From the NCBI RefSeq assembly GCF_001625215.2, contig NC_030386.2, positions 18,818,545 through 18,882,544 on the forward strand: a stretch of 64,000 nt of DNA. The letters run 5' to 3'. Positions 22,224 through 34,761 of the stretch are shown here, piece after piece (position 1 is the stretch's first letter; each line of letters starts with the position of its first letter). The stretch comes from Daucus carota subsp. sativus (lineage: Eukaryota > Streptophyta > Magnoliopsida > Apiales > Apiaceae). A model generated the notes under the pieces. The model had not been told where the DNA came from. It made no database searches and worked only from the letters and a program-made list of their open reading frames with translations. A program made the translations under genes and the position numbers.

Positions 22224-24259
22224 GAGATATTATGGACCTTAGGGTACGATAAGATGGTGCTAGTGGAGCAAGTTGTGCAGTTTTGTCCAAAATTAAGTAC
22301 TGAAATAATTGGTTTTAGGTCTAAAAGTCAATCCTCTTCTCTCTGGCTCGAGAGAGATGGAGAGAGATAGGAAGAGATGGATGTATGACAAAGGACAATA
22401 TTAAACATCAAGGACAATTAGGTTGGACAGTATGATACATCGTTAGCGGTGAGTTTGGAAGCTTTCGTAATATATGGGCAATAAAAACTTAAGATAATGG
22501 TTTCTTATTAAAATTGTTCGGGAGGATAACTATATATTTGGAAAATTCTATAATAATAATAATTAGAATTTAATTAAATTATATTAGCAAACCGATAATT
22601 TTTTCTTAAAAATGTAGCTTTTACACTATCATTTTTATATTATAAGTCATTAGTATAAATAATAAATATTTTAATTATATGTTTATATATATTTTTATTA
22701 TCTAGTTCCATTTTTTTCCTCATATTAATTGGTGATTATGTGTTTTTTGATGTTACGAGAAAAATATTATTTTTCTTATATTGATTTTTAATTTATCCTA
22801 GATAACATTAAAATTAAAAAGAGCTGGACGATGATTTGTGTTTGTCTTAAAGAACATGTTAGAGTTAAAAAAACTAAATGATGCTTCGTATTTATTTTCG
22901 AGTACGAATAAATTATAATTAAAAATAGATATGTTGGTCTGTCTTTCGTTATTTATATAATTATTTTTATTTTCTGTTTAAAAACTAGAAAAAAATATAA
23001 TTTAATGATTAAAAAAATGCGAGCAAACTCTATTTCTTATTATTATAGTATAGTATAATATAGATGATTTTGAATAATTATTGGATCATTTGACTGGATT
23101 TAAGAAGAAATAATTATTATTTAAAATTAAAAAATTGGAATATAGATAATTTCGATAATTCATGCTAGAACGCTTTTGATTTAAAGCTATACAGTATTTT
23201 GAGGGAAAAAACACAGAAATAAAGAGTAGAATGTTGCAAAAAAACACTTAACTACACAAGAAAAAAAGAAGGAAAAAATTTCAACTTCATACGAGCATAT
23301 TCCGTTTTCTCAAGTGCTGAGAAGTTGAAGTTCCCCGACAAGAACCAGGGGGCAGCTAATAAGAGGACGTACCCTGTGACATGACCCGCAGTGACTCGAT
23401 TGACTTTCAGAAACTCCTCCTCCTGCAACAAATTATCTGGTTGTGTGTAGAACTTGTTTGTGCGGTGGAGTTGGTGATACCCTGATAGCTACACATCACC
23501 GAAATCATATATAATCAAGCAAGTAAAAACAAGGATAATAAATTGAGTAAAACGAGTGCATTTTGTATTTTTTGTCATTATTAAAAGGCCAGGTCGTCAC
23601 GGGCTTTCTCGATTTTTGACTTTGCCAGTTATCCTTTGCTCTTGCATCATTCTCTAGCCAGAAATGCCGGGTGCAGCGATGACACGACAACGGATCAGAT
23701 TATTTTCGGATATAGGAGTATATATTTTTCGAGTTATTTGTAACATATTGCTTCGCGAATTCATGATTTTTAATATTAGGTGCCCATTACATTTAAGTTT
23801 ATCATGTTTTTTCAAATAAGTTTATTATGTTTATGATAAAAACATTTAAATAATATTTTTGGATGATTAATCTTTAAGCGGGAGAACGTTTAATGGCTCA
23901 AATTTTGAATGTGCAATAAAATAATCATGTTTATCGGCTCTGTAATTTCAAATTAGATTGATACGGAAGATATCGATACGATTACATGCAGTGATTTAAA
24001 TGACAACGCTTTGTTTGCGAGCGATGTGTACCGTTGTTCTGCACTTTTCAAAAAGTGTTGTGAACACATTTGCAATTTTTTTTTATGTTGTGTTATTCTC
24101 CGGCAAAAGAATAGTATTCTCAAACTAAACGTATTTTTCATAGAGTATGATCCTACAATTTTATATCGATTTGTGAGAGGATTGTGCAAGTAATTGCTTT
24201 TACGAGTGGCACTATCTCAAAATGAAAAACTGTGCTTTGCTTTTCCGGAAACAAACTAA
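22224..24259. other. Intergenic, no gene supported
   Basis: AT-rich. A less AT-rich patch near 23280-23480 has a possible acceptor followed by a short open stretch on the minus strand, but no family could be recognised and the frame ends quickly. Confidence 0.5.
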
Positions 24260-24623
24260 GGATCTGTTTGGGAGTGCTGTTAAAAATTGTTGTGCTGTCA
24301 GAAAAAGTGCTGATAAAATAAGTGCTGTTGTAGAAATCAGATAATTGTTTAGTAATTTTTTGATATTTACTTATTTTGAGTTATAATATTAAAAAAATAA
24401 TGTTTTTGGTGAGGTTTTATAATGAAGTCTATAAAAGCATTCTGCAAAAGCTGAAAAGCAGCTTTTTCCAAAAGCATGGGAGGACCTGCTTTTTCTAACA
24501 GCAGCTTTTCAGCTAAAAACTGTTGTTCGGAAAAGCTGCTTTTCGATTTACCAAACAGTTTTTCACCTGCTTTTCAGCAAAAAGCTGTTGTTGCTGTCTG
24601 CAACAGCAACCCCAAACGGTACC
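24260..24623. mobile_element. Tourist-like (PIF/Harbinger) MITE
   Basis: 364 bp with inverted ends GGATCTGTTTGGG and GGTACCGTTTGGG (reading inward from each end) and TAA on both sides (24257-24259, 24624-24626). The interior is built of imperfectly repeated AAGCTGCTTTT/AACAGC words. A 3-bp TAA/TTA duplication is characteristic of PIF/Harbinger elements. Confidence 0.75.
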
Positions 24624-24735
24624 TAAGAAAATGTAAACAAACTGGGCCTATATCGGAAAAGAATCTGGGCCAGCCCATAAATCATAGGCACGTGTCTAAC
24701 CTTCGACATACGAGCTCGCTGTAGTGTAGCCTAGA

Positions 24736-24920
24736 TAGAGCTGAGCAAAACCGAATCGAAACCGAAAAATCGGACCGGACCGAATAATTTAGGTCCGGTT
24801 CGGTCCTAATTTTTTGAAGGTTCGGTCCGTTCGGGTATTTAGGTCCGGATCGAAATAAAATATGGTCCGGTCCGGTCCCCATCGAAAAATTTCGGTCCTG
24901 AACCGAACGGACCGAACTTT
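24736..24920. mobile_element. hAT-like element end (fragment)
   Basis: Starts TAGAGCTGAGCAAAACCG and continues with GGTCCGGTTCGG-type words on both strands, as in the other hAT-type elements here. No inverse terminus was found downstream, so its right end is lost or diverged. Confidence 0.45.
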
Positions 24921-26160
24921 TATATATAATATAAATAATATTTTTATTTTATATATTAAATAACATATTATACTTACACTATCTAATATCTATATTCACT
25001 CTCGAGACTCTAACCCTAATCTAATCAGCATATCTAATCTGATGACTACTTAACTATCCACGACGCCGCACAGTCACACGCAGGCGCAGCACACGCATTA
25101 CACGCACGTCGTCACAGCATCTATTCGATACTCCACAGATTCTATTCACAGCCTCAGGTGCTAATACAAACTAGCACTTTAGCAGACTAATGTCATGGTT
25201 TTAGTTTTTAAAATTTGTAAACTTAAGGCTAGTTTGGAGTGGTGTTTTGAATGTTACTTAGCTCTCTAGATTATATGTGTTGGTAGCTGCATCTTTTTAT
25301 CATTAATTATGCTTGATGGCTTCCTTTTAACAAATTAATTTGAAATTTTTTTAAAAAGTTCGGTTTTCGCTTATTTATGAGAATCAATAATTTTAAAATT
25401 ATTTATTCATCTGTTCAAAAAAAAATTATTTATTCAAAATTACTCATTTTCTGTTAAGATTAGAACTTTCAAAAAGTATTTTGTCTATGTAATAAAAGAA
25501 ATTTGAATATTTTAAATAAATGTATACAATAAAATTTTAATTATATATCTCTAATCACAAAATATTTTGTTTTATCTTATATTAGAGCATTTCCGATGGT
25601 TGAAAATGGTTCGCTAAATTGTATATTCTAAATATTATGTAAAATTTGTTTAATTTATAAGACATTGCTTCGATGGCACCAGTTATATTAAAAAAATTAT
25701 ATGTTATTATTATTTCACGTTGTTATAGATAGAATTTATTGTTTTAATATAATAAAGCTGATGCGGATTATAATTATAGAAAAGGATTTATTGAAATTTA
25801 TACATAATATCTATAAATTTATTTTTAAAATGTCATATCAATTTTTAACTAAAATTTTTATAGAATTCGAGATGCTCAAAGCACCACAATTTTCCAATCA
25901 CCCCCAAGTAGAGAGACGCATCAGGATTCAGGGGTGTCAATAGTCAAACAAGTACAAACTTTAGATTCAGATCTCTACAATCTACTAAACTCATAACTCC
26001 TTTGACCTCGAACGTAAAAATCGCCAAATTGCAGTGCTCCTCACCATTTAAAAATCTAAATAACGTGATCCCAAATGCTCATAAATGCCCCCATCTCAAA
26101 CACAACAATGTACATATTGCACATTACTATTAAGCAGCAACATTGTAACTTGCTACAATT
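24921..26160. other. Upstream region of the methyltransferase gene
   Basis: No gene. A GC-richer stretch near 25050-25120 has repeated CACACGCA/CGCAC words. A possible PIF-type MITE lies at 25585-25877. Confidence 0.5.
25585..25877. mobile_element. Putative Tourist-like MITE (degenerate)
   Basis: Left end GAGCATTTCCGATGG preceded by TTA; right end, read inward on the minus strand, is GAGCATCTCGAATTC. About eight of the first ten bases agree. The right flank is not TTA/TAA, so the duplication has decayed or the border is wrong. Confidence 0.4.
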
Positions 26161-26202
26161 TTGCACCTCATTTCTAAGCAAAAACAGTTCAGAAAATCTA
26201 AG

Positions 26203-27531
26203 ATGGGAAGTAAAGATGAAGACCATCCAAAGAAGAAACTCTATCAACTAAGTATTCAAACCAAGCTCAAGCTCAAGATAATTTTGCTTATCCTTCTTAC
26301 CAACCTTGTCACTATCTACATTTTCAGTGGCCCTTTGCAGCCAATCTCCAAGTACACTCAGAATCTGGCTATTCCTCTGTGGGACTCTACAGGTCTGCTG
26401 CATCAGCTCAATACTACTCAACATGAGCTTGCTGGTAGTCATTCTCAGATACAGGATTTACGACGAAAGCTAGCTACTACTACTTCACTCATTGAGTCAC
26501 TGCTTGTTGAGCTTGCTAGCCTTCGTGAGTCTGGAAAGAGCACGCAGGGTGGTGATGCTGAGTTCTTGGACTTGTCGGATGAGGTGAAGCTTGCTGTTGG
26601 TCCTCATAAGCTCCCGCTTGGGTTTTCGCCTAGAAGTGGATCTGATAGTGTGCATCCTCCTGTTGGAGGGGGGTGTTTGAAGTTTCCGAAAGAGTTGGCA
26701 CAGTATATGGCTTATGACATTGGTGGAGAGTGTCCAGCTGATGATGTTTTTGCACAGAGACTTATGCTTAAAGGGTGTGAGCCGCTGCCTAGGAGGCGGT
26801 GCCACCCTAAGTCGCCCTTGGGCTACGTGGAGCCAACACGAGTTCCAGAGAGCCTGTGGACGACTCCACATGATAAAAGCATCATTTGGGATCCTTACAC
26901 TTGTAAAAACTACAAGTGTCTTGTAGACAGACAGAAATCTCCTGGTTTTTATGATTGTAAAGATTGTTTTAATTTGAAAGGAAGAGAAAGATCAAGGTGG
27001 CTTGTTGACAATGGAGGCCTTGATTATGGGATGAATGAAGTTCTTCGTACAAAACCTGCGGGAAGCATTCGAATTGGCCTGGATATTGGAGGTGGTACAG
27101 GGACTTTTGCAGCTCGGATGAAAGAGAGAAACATTACCATTATCACAAGCACAATGAATATTGATGGTCCGTTCAACAGCTTCATTGCATCCAGGGGATT
27201 GATTCCGATGCATGTCAGTGTATTCCAGAGGCTTCCTTTCTTTGAAAACACATTGGATATTGTGCATTCAATGCATATTCTGAGCAACTGGATCCCAGAT
27301 ACAATGCTTGAGTTCACATTGTATGATATTTACAGGGTGATGAGGCCAGGGGGGCTGTTCTGGCTCGATCATTTCTTCTGCATTGGATCACAGTTGAATG
27401 GAACATATGTGCCTATGTTGGATCGCGTTGGATTCAAGAAACTGAGGTGGAATGCAGGACAGAAGCTTGATCGTGGAGCAGAAATGAATGAGTGGTATTT
27501 CTCTGCCTTGTTAGAGAAACCAATGACTTGA
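26203..27531 (+). CDS. Membrane-anchored methyltransferase-like protein
   Basis: Intronless frame of 442 residues starting MGSKDEDHPKKK. A basic cytosolic tail precedes one membrane segment (about 24-43, KIILLILLTNLVTIYIFSG), then a lumenal stem with a short coiled-coil-like stretch (HELAGSHSQIQDLRRKL). A cysteine-rich region (CPADDVF...CEPLPRRRC...CKNYKCL...CKDCF) follows, then a Rossmann-like fold with SAM motif I GLDIGGGTGTFAARM near 290-304 and a late VMRPGGLFWLDHFF motif. This is the pattern of plant type II Golgi proteins related to probable methyltransferase At1g29790; the substrate is unknown. An in-frame ATG 14 codons upstream (26161) would add MHLISKQKQFRKSK; the later start gives the more usual N-terminus. 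Confidence 0.85.
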   Translation: MGSKDEDHPKKKLYQLSIQTKLKLKIILLILLTNLVTIYIFSGPLQPISKYTQNLAIPLWDSTGLLHQLNTTQHELAGSHSQIQDLRRKLATTTSLIESLLVELASLRESGKSTQGGDAEFLDLSDEVKLAVGPHKLPLGFSPRSGSDSVHPPVGGGCLKFPKELAQYMAYDIGGECPADDVFAQRLMLKGCEPLPRRRCHPKSPLGYVEPTRVPESLWTTPHDKSIIWDPYTCKNYKCLVDRQKSPGFYDCKDCFNLKGRERSRWLVDNGGLDYGMNEVLRTKPAGSIRIGLDIGGGTGTFAARMKERNITIITSTMNIDGPFNSFIASRGLIPMHVSVFQRLPFFENTLDIVHSMHILSNWIPDTMLEFTLYDIYRVMRPGGLFWLDHFFCIGSQLNGTYVPMLDRVGFKKLRWNAGQKLDRGAEMNEWYFSALLEKPMT

Positions 27532-27683
27532 GAAAGTTCTCTGTACAAGTCCATCCACAATAGACAATCAGTTTGTATGATACAAATATGAATAAGCATA
27601 ATAATCAGAATCAGAATATGACATATATGATGTAACAACACATTTGTAATATTTCTACAGCAATATTCCTTGTTATAACTTAG

Positions 27684-30600
27684 CATTAAACAAATTCTTG
27701 TTATTGCCTCTCAGTTATATCATATATAGCACCACATTTCTTTAGGCAAACCTATTATAGACTGCAGCAGTGGACAAGAATCTATGGTAAGTTTCTCAGG
27801 CTTGCTAAGGGTTTCAAAGAAGTCCACGATGCTTGTAAATAAATTCCTATTGAGGTTCAAATCCTTTAATGACGATGATTTAATTAAAATATTTAGGGGG
27901 AAGAAATTATTCGATAAATTGCAATTTGCAAGACTCAATACCCCTATAAACTGTGGGAAAGAGGCCAGAGTTGGGAGTCCTTTCTGCCTATTCCATCACC
28001 ATTAGTTTAAGCAATTTCAAATTCCTCAGGCCCACTGAAAACTCAATAAGACTAGAGCAACCAGAGATTAATTTTATGAGATAATAGTGTGCTTGTGTTT
28101 CTGGGAAATCTAATTTTTCACACGTTTACATACAGGGAAACAAGTCCCTTCGCAAATTTAATGGTAACTCATTCTGTACAACCATTAAGTATCAATCTCT
28201 CAAGTTTTGGGAGTTTGAGAAGTCTGGACTTGTAGTAAGGCTTCTAGAATGACTAAGATTGCGGATTTTCAGTGCTGAAAGACGCTGTCATCGGAAAAGT
28301 ATATATTAAAAGTTTAAAACCGGGCAACTGAATAAATGATATATGTATCAAAACCAATTGTTCAAGAGAAACCACTGGTGCCATACCTTGAATCCTTCCA
28401 TACTCGCGTCAAGCTACTCCTCTGCATATCAAGACCAACCAGTCTCTGCGAAGACAAATCATTACAGCTCCACATTCGAAATGACATCTATTGCCAACAA
28501 ACATTGTAATCTTCTAGTAAATTCTCCATAGCTTTGTGTGAGGCCTACAGTATTGAGCTGAAGAAACTCTAGCTGCTGCATCATTGCAGATACATCAGTA
28601 TCTAAGTCCACGTCATACGACTTTCTTCTCTATCTATTTGACTATTTTTATGTTTTTTTTTTTTTTGTCACAAGATACTTTCTCGTATAAAGAATTGTAT
28701 CCGAATATAATAGCAGCTGCAAGGAGTTCCTTTCGTTCAAAAAAGTTTACCATCTAACCCTCGAACATGCATAGATGACCGAGGACATTTAGACAATAAA
28801 ACTTTAATGTTCGATAAGAAAACACCCATAAGAGGTCCCGCTATCAATATTTTTTCCACTCGCATACCCTGACAAAATACAATGCAAAAAAGAAAATAAT
28901 AAGTTCATATAGAAAATAAAACTATCTAAAAAGGAAAAGGAAAAGAGTCAACAAACTCATAATTAAAATATAATATAAATATTAAAGAATAAGGAAAGTA
29001 AAATAAAACTAAATTAAAATAAATCTTTAAAAATCTACACCAAAGAGATAGTGAGATCTCTTTGGTTAGATACCTAATAAAATAATACATAATAAAATTT
29101 AAATCCCAACAGATAATATCAAATAATATTAAAAATATAAATAAGAAAGTATAATTGAAAACTGAAAACATATCTAGCCATATCTATTTGAATATAAGAC
29201 ACAATCTTGGCAAACAAATGTATCCTGATTTTAGCTAATTACCATTATCAACACTATAAATTTCGTATACACCAATTAAACATTCAACCATTAATGGCGC
29301 AATATTGCCTCATTAAGGCACAATAAAGCCATCATAAATGGCCCCCATGAATTATTAAAATTCAGGTACAATAATCAGCAACAAATTTCTACCAATTAAT
29401 TATCTAATTAAAACACAAAATTCAAATTATAGCATGTTACATATAACTAAAAGTCAAATTCTAAAGATAAACAAATTTAAAGATAGTCAACTTACCATTC
29501 AAAGAATAACTAAAATTAAGATCTACAATTACTACTATTAAAACTAAACAATATCCAAAATTACAGAACTAAAACTGAAATCATGCAATAAAATTAGACG
29601 ATCGGGATGATCTAATTTCACAACACGTACAAAATAAGTCACCGCAACACTAACTCCACCGCCACGGTCCAATAACTACAAACATACATCATGGACACTA
29701 GCGAAGGACTAAGAATAAAAAAAACTAAGAATCGAAAAGGAAGATACAATAACAAATAAAAACTAACTAATCATATAATACAAGATTGATAACACATATC
29801 TAATCTCTTGAAATTCGGACAAAAAATAAATAAAAAAAGACGAAATATGATACGATACAACTCATAACAGAATGGATTCAAGCACACAATTATACCTAAT
29901 CATGAAAAACGAAATATGAATCACATCGCAAAAACTATACCGTAAATCAACAAATAATCACATAATAATAATCACGTAGTATTATGTTTTGAAAAGATCA
30001 CACTTGTTTTTCCTTTTCTTTCTGTCAATGAGTTCCGCAGATATGAGCAATGCTAATCTTGAACACTTTGACTTGGTCAAAATTGATGTGTTGGAATGGA
30101 CCCATATGAATGATCGTCTCGCATCTCCGATCAGCTTGATATAGCGTTAACATGATGATGGAACAAAGAACATGATATTTAAAAACTTCCTTCGGCTGCC
30201 CTCGCGGAGGAGATGAACGAAAGTAAATAATTGATGCGTAAGAAATGATGAGAATCAGGATTTGAAACTTCTTAAAGAGAGAGAGTTTAGATGTAGAATG
30301 CTGACTTTTGTTTCAGAAACTTTTGAATTCAAAACTTCGTAAGAAATGGCTTTTGACTATTTTTATGTTGAACTTGAAGGCTACAGCTTTGACTGCTATT
30401 GTACCCTGTTGCAGAAAAGTAGGTACATCAGATACAAAACAGCCTCACTAGAAGTGTGTTTTCTTAAATTTTTCCCCGTCAAAGCAATAATAGTTAAGCC
30501 ATAACCTACTTCATTCTCCAGGCTCATCAGGTTATTCATTGTGAACAATATATAGTTTCCCATGTCCCTCATTAAAAGATGAATCATCATTTTTCTACCA

Positions 30601-31010
30601 AATCATTTTTCGAAAGACATCGATCAACGGGTTGAAAAATACCAACAACTTCTTGCAGCTAACATGCATTAGATATATATCAATTATTAACTGTATGATT
30701 ATGGTATTCTCTAGAAATAAAAAAAGTAATATAAAGGAATATATTCTTCACATCATCATCTGGCAAGGAGTCAGAACCTTATATTAAGTTATCCGACAAT
30801 GTCACCATCAGGAATGGTTTCTAATTTCTTACCAACAAGAAAAGAGCCAAAATCAGTAGAGCTAAAGGAAGTCCTCCACAAAGTTAAATAACTATAACAA
30901 AAATTGGATGTCAGAAGAATGCCCTTTAGGTATAAAAGTATCATGTACATGAACCTAACAAAAAAACCCTTAAAATTTGATAATTGTTCGTTATGAAAAG
31001 GTCCGGACAT
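27684..31010 (-). pseudogene. TNL relic 2, split by a retroposon
   Basis: Pieces collinear with the intact TNL at 36796-46916, on the same strand. NB-ARC middle (LETIPDGDIV, about 30760-30890), NB-ARC end (MIHLLMRDMG, about 30420-30600), start of the third exon near 30370-30410, rest of the third exon (28370-28620) and the LRR exon (27700-28290, with LANCNLSN and LTIDSCPLLQSIIGLP). Frames are broken by several indels and stops. The TIR exon is missing. A 1.7-kb retroposon (28655-30351) lies in the third exon. It retains the MHL variant seen in the intact gene. Confidence 0.85.
28655..30351 (-). mobile_element. Unidentified poly-A retroposon in TNL relic
   Basis: An exact 18-bp duplication TTTGACTATTTTTATGTT occurs at 28637-28654 and 30352-30369. 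Immediately inside the left copy is a run of about 14 T, i.e. a poly-A tail on the minus strand. This is the signature of target-primed retroposition of a 1.7-kb RNA. Minus-strand reading begins with a CTCTCTC-containing leader-like sequence and shows no long frame. It could be a 5'-truncated LINE, a SINE-like element or a retrocopied transcript; none was recognised. Confidence 0.75.
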
Positions 31011-31312
31011 TAGAATTTATTTATTATTTTAATGGTTTTGTGGACTGTGGTTTAACTGATGAAAAGTTTACCTGGTCACTTTCTTTTGTGAATATAATTC
31101 TGAAAGACATAAAATAATTAGTTATAAGATATTTGGTTAGTAAATGAATATGCAAAAGAAAAGTGTGATTAACAACACAAAATGGAGGTTAATATCCAGT
31201 ATGGTATCAAGTATGTTAATAAGAATCGTGGTTTTTAAGAAGTTATTCTGAATGCAAATGATGTTATTGTTGGAGTAACTTTGATTCTATATTGTAGACA
31301 TATTTTTGGAGT
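31011..31312. other. Short intergenic stretch
   Basis: AT-rich with no feature recognised; it separates TNL relic 2 from the tandem duplication. Confidence 0.5.
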
Positions 31313-31562
31313 TGTTTAGAGTTAACTCACGATTCCTGAGATTTTGTTTGTTTATTTAAGAAGTCGTGTTGCGCCCTTTATTAGCTAATGGAGGTTAGTT
31401 TTTAAATTATTGAATTTAGCAAAAATTGTTGTATAGCTGTTTAGAGTTAACTCACGATTCCTGAGATTTTGTTTGTTTATTTAAGAAGTCGTGTTGCGCC
31501 CTTTATTAGCTAATGGAGGTTAGTTTTTAAATTATTGAATTTGGCGAAAATTGTTGTAAGTT
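31313..31562. repeat. 125-bp tandem duplication
   Basis: Two nearly identical head-to-tail copies (31313-31437, 31438-31562), each containing TTAACTCACGATTCCTGAGA and GTCGTGTTGCGCCCTTTATT. No coding sense was found. Confidence 0.9.
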
Positions 31563-31658
31563 GTAACTAGCAACTTTCAACTGGGGGCCGTCCTAATATA
31601 TAGGAAAATCTTAAAAGTATAGCCCGAATCGATATGAAGTTCAACTCTAGAGCATAAT

Positions 31659-32661
31659 TGTTAACAGAGGAATTTGGTAGTCAACAAAATTCGAGGTTGT
31701 AGCCGGAATCAAGATTTGTGACGGTCGCTACTCGTACCGCAGAGTGGTGGTGATGTATGTAGATGTGGCTGAGATCGTAGACTAGAGTTCGTGATTGCGA
31801 AAAAGACTAGGGTTCCTTCACTAGTATCTTGCTCTCAAGAATTGCCGATGCCTAAAATGTGCCTACGTACCCCGTTTTATAGGGAATCAAGCCGGACGTA
31901 GTTCTATTCTCCTAAGATACCTACTTGGATTCGGTTTCCCCTTCTGCCGCGTTCCTGAAAGGGGCCCAATACGATGATGCCTAGTAATGCGTCTTGTAGA
32001 CTCTCGAGCGGTCCAAGACTTACCCCAAATGAAAAAGGCCTTTCTATACTCCCTAATGAGGACAACTCACCAGACTACATAGATAGAGCCTTCCTCGATA
32101 TATCTTCAAGAAGGTTCCATAAGCTCCCCGACAAGGACAACTTGCCAGACTAGGTCTTCTCTAGTCTTCATCCTCTACCTCCCAAGAAGGACGACTCCTC
32201 AGAATACAAGGTAGAGTCTTCTACTGTCAACAGTAGGCCCCACATATGCTTAAGGGCATCCCCCTGAGCACAATATGTCACATCATGTCCTTATCATCAT
32301 GTAAACTATCTTCATATATTAATGTGTCCTCAACAACAGGGCGCGCCATGAAAAAAGGGCGCGGCCACATATGACCCGGCTCAATCACAAACACTCCAGC
32401 CTAATATAGTCTTTCGTCATCATCTTCATGGGCCTGGCCCACAAAGTTGGTCTTCATTTAAATCATTTCCTTTTAAAATTGAGATGTGTCTTCTTCCTCC
32501 AACTAAGGCGCGCCCTCACTGGAGGTCCTTTTGGACGCGGTCAAATATGTGGGCGCGCCCACATATTGCCGAGCCTAATATTGAGCGTGTCAGTCCATAT
32601 CTTCATCTTCTTTATGGGCCTAGCCCATCAGTAAGGTCCATGTTGAATTTTGGATATAACA
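31659..32661. mobile_element. Candidate solo LTR
   Basis: Ends TGTTA...TAACA as in LTRs, about 1.0 kb, flanked by ATAAT (left) and ATAAC (right), a 5-bp duplication with one mismatch. The interior is less AT-rich than its surroundings and has three GGCGCGCC-like sites (near 32341, 32508, 32552). No internal retrotransposon genes are adjacent, hence solo. Orientation cannot be set confidently. Confidence 0.55.
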
Positions 32662-33210
32662 ATAACTTCTAAGGAACACCTTGTATGCCAACTCGGATCA
32701 TAATCTGTCACTTGCAATAACATACTGTAATAAGCTTGCCTAGAAGAAGGAAAGTCTGAATTGCAAGTACATTGTCCATATTGTATGAGAGATGTCAACA
32801 TTTCAGAAAAGAGCACGGCCAACCATGTCAAAGCTGAACATTTTAATTGCTGCTCGATCTGGGGTGCCAGAAATACATCAGCCTGCAAGTGAAAATTGCA
32901 TAACTTGTAATATAAGTTAGTATTCAGTAGCTTGATAAACTATGTCGTACTCAGGTGTGTAGATGTTCTACCAATCTATGTGAGACGGATATTTAATATC
33001 TACTATTAGAAATAACATAATAATATCAGTCAAGGAAGAATTTAGGAATAAGTCAAAAAATTATTAGATACTTCATTCAAGATTGCAATTGTATGTTGCT
33101 TTTTGCAAACATGTATCAGTCTGTCGGATAAGGGCAAACCAAAACTTCATCTCCAGTGGCATACTTACCATCATGGTTACTTAATAGCTTCTCGAGAGAT
33201 GAAACAAGCC
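32662..33210 (-). pseudogene. Zeta-class glutathione S-transferase relic
   Basis: Two exon remnants on the minus strand. The first (about 33125-33195) reads LEKLLSNHDGKYATGDEVLV. The second, after an acceptor at 32883, reads ADVFLAPQI and, one frame over, AAIKMFSFDMV. These match the C-terminal domain of zeta GST (maleylacetoacetate isomerase, tyrosine catabolism), where the two pieces are adjacent. A one-base loss near 32855 breaks the frame, and the second exon then degenerates and runs into the candidate LTR. N-terminal exons with the catalytic serine were not found. Confidence 0.65.
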
Positions 33211-34384
33211 ATACTATGTTAGATAAGTTTGCTTAATATAACAGAAACTGAAACACATATATTGACAACCACAATTATCTATGATTCCTTCCTGGCTTTA
33301 CCAGTCAAAAACCATGTTCGTTAAGCTTTAACTTGTGACTTTTATTAGTAAATTAGCTACTTGTTTTAACGAGTTGGAAACTGATCTAGAGCTTAACCTG
33401 CCAATATGAAAAGGAATGCTCAATTCTCCGTCCTACCCATTTTCTTCACAAATCTCATCACTAAAAAAATTACAAGCCCTAATCTTCACACCTTTTTTCT
33501 CCATTAATTTTGTTCACAGTTCTCCAATCCCAATCACATGGAGCACTAAAGTCTTAATACAACATCGGCCTACTCCGCACCTGCACTAATGGACTCTGTT
33601 AGTTTGATAGAGCTGATCAATTTCTTAAACAAAAAATAGGTTTCCTGCTGGAAATAGAACTTCCTATATTCACCTTGCAGCACTTCTATCTTTCTTGTTT
33701 ACATTATCTGGTCAGGGTGAGCAAGGGAGATGGATAGAAACTCACCAGTGAACCTTTCGGATATGATATTGAGCCCAAGGAAGCCTCTCATAAGGACCAA
33801 ATTTCTCACCAATATGTCTGGGGAAAAAAAAAATCAGCGTAAAAGGAAAGCGTGTAACGTTGATGACAAAAGAAGATATAGCAGGCACTCAGCACTGCAA
33901 GGGGAATCAAGCACTCACCAGTATGCCCAAGAAATTATATTTGCATCCTACGAGTTAATGATAACATATAGCAGGGTGCCTAGAACACGGACGACCGAGC
34001 ATTTTTCGATGATACGCTGAGTCCGTCGGTGAGCTTAAAATAGTCACTTATGACTTATATCGACTTATTGCGATAAGTGCGTAGTTTAAATTGTTTGTTT
34101 GGGTAATTTTGTATTACAGGTGACTTATGACTTAATAATAAAATAATAATATAAATAAATTTGATAGATTAGTTTTATGAGCGATGAAATTAATTTTTAA
34201 TAAAAAAAAAGTTGTTCAAAAAAGTACATCCTACCAACTTCTAACTTCAAGCCTGTTTCTGGTTTATTTTTAATTTTAAATCAGCTTATAGCTTTTTACA
34301 CAAACAGACATTTTTCAGTTTAAAATCGAAAATAGCTTAAAGACCGGGATCATGAGGCCTGCCAAACAGGCTCCCTGTCTAATC
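33211..34384. other. Intergenic, no gene supported
   Basis: A 96-codon frame at 33730-34020 is basic but shows no domain. About 34030-34345 carries ATAAGT/GACTTATGACTT-rich sequence like that in the 1395-1641 element, perhaps a diverged MITE relative. Confidence 0.5.
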
Positions 34385-34387
34385 TAA

Positions 34388-34761
34388 GAGCAAGTCCAAC
34401 AGTGCTCTAAAATGGTGTCCTAGACTAGAATTTAAGGCACTTGAGGCAAAAATGTAATCCAACAGTGTCCTAGTGGTGCCTTAAAACACTAGGACACACA
34501 ACATGTGCCTCATTTTTAAGGCACTACTAGACTTGTCCTAAACTATTTTCATTCATAAAATATTCACTTCCCTCCTTTTTCACTCCTTTTCACACTTGTC
34601 TTACATGTGATTGTATTCAAATATATTAATATTTTAGTAATAGGGCATCAAGATAAGACATATTATTGAAGTAGATGTACAAAAGTGATGTCCTAAACTA
34701 CTAGGACATTATATTTTATAATATTTATAAGGCAATCACTAGGACACTCTTGGACTTGCTC
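34388..34761. mobile_element. Tourist-like (PIF/Harbinger) MITE
   Basis: 374 bp with inverted ends GAGCAAGTCCAA and TTGGACTTGCTC, flanked by TAA on both sides (34385-34387, 34762-34764). The interior repeats AGTGTCCTAG/AAGGCACT words. Terminus and 3-bp duplication fit PIF/Harbinger MITEs. Confidence 0.85.

Noticed and set aside
23280..23480. Possible exon on the minus strand after an acceptor-like site
   Set aside because: Short, no family resemblance and no neighbouring exons found.
33730..34020. 96-codon basic frame
   Set aside because: No domain, no splice or promoter context, not repeated elsewhere in the window.
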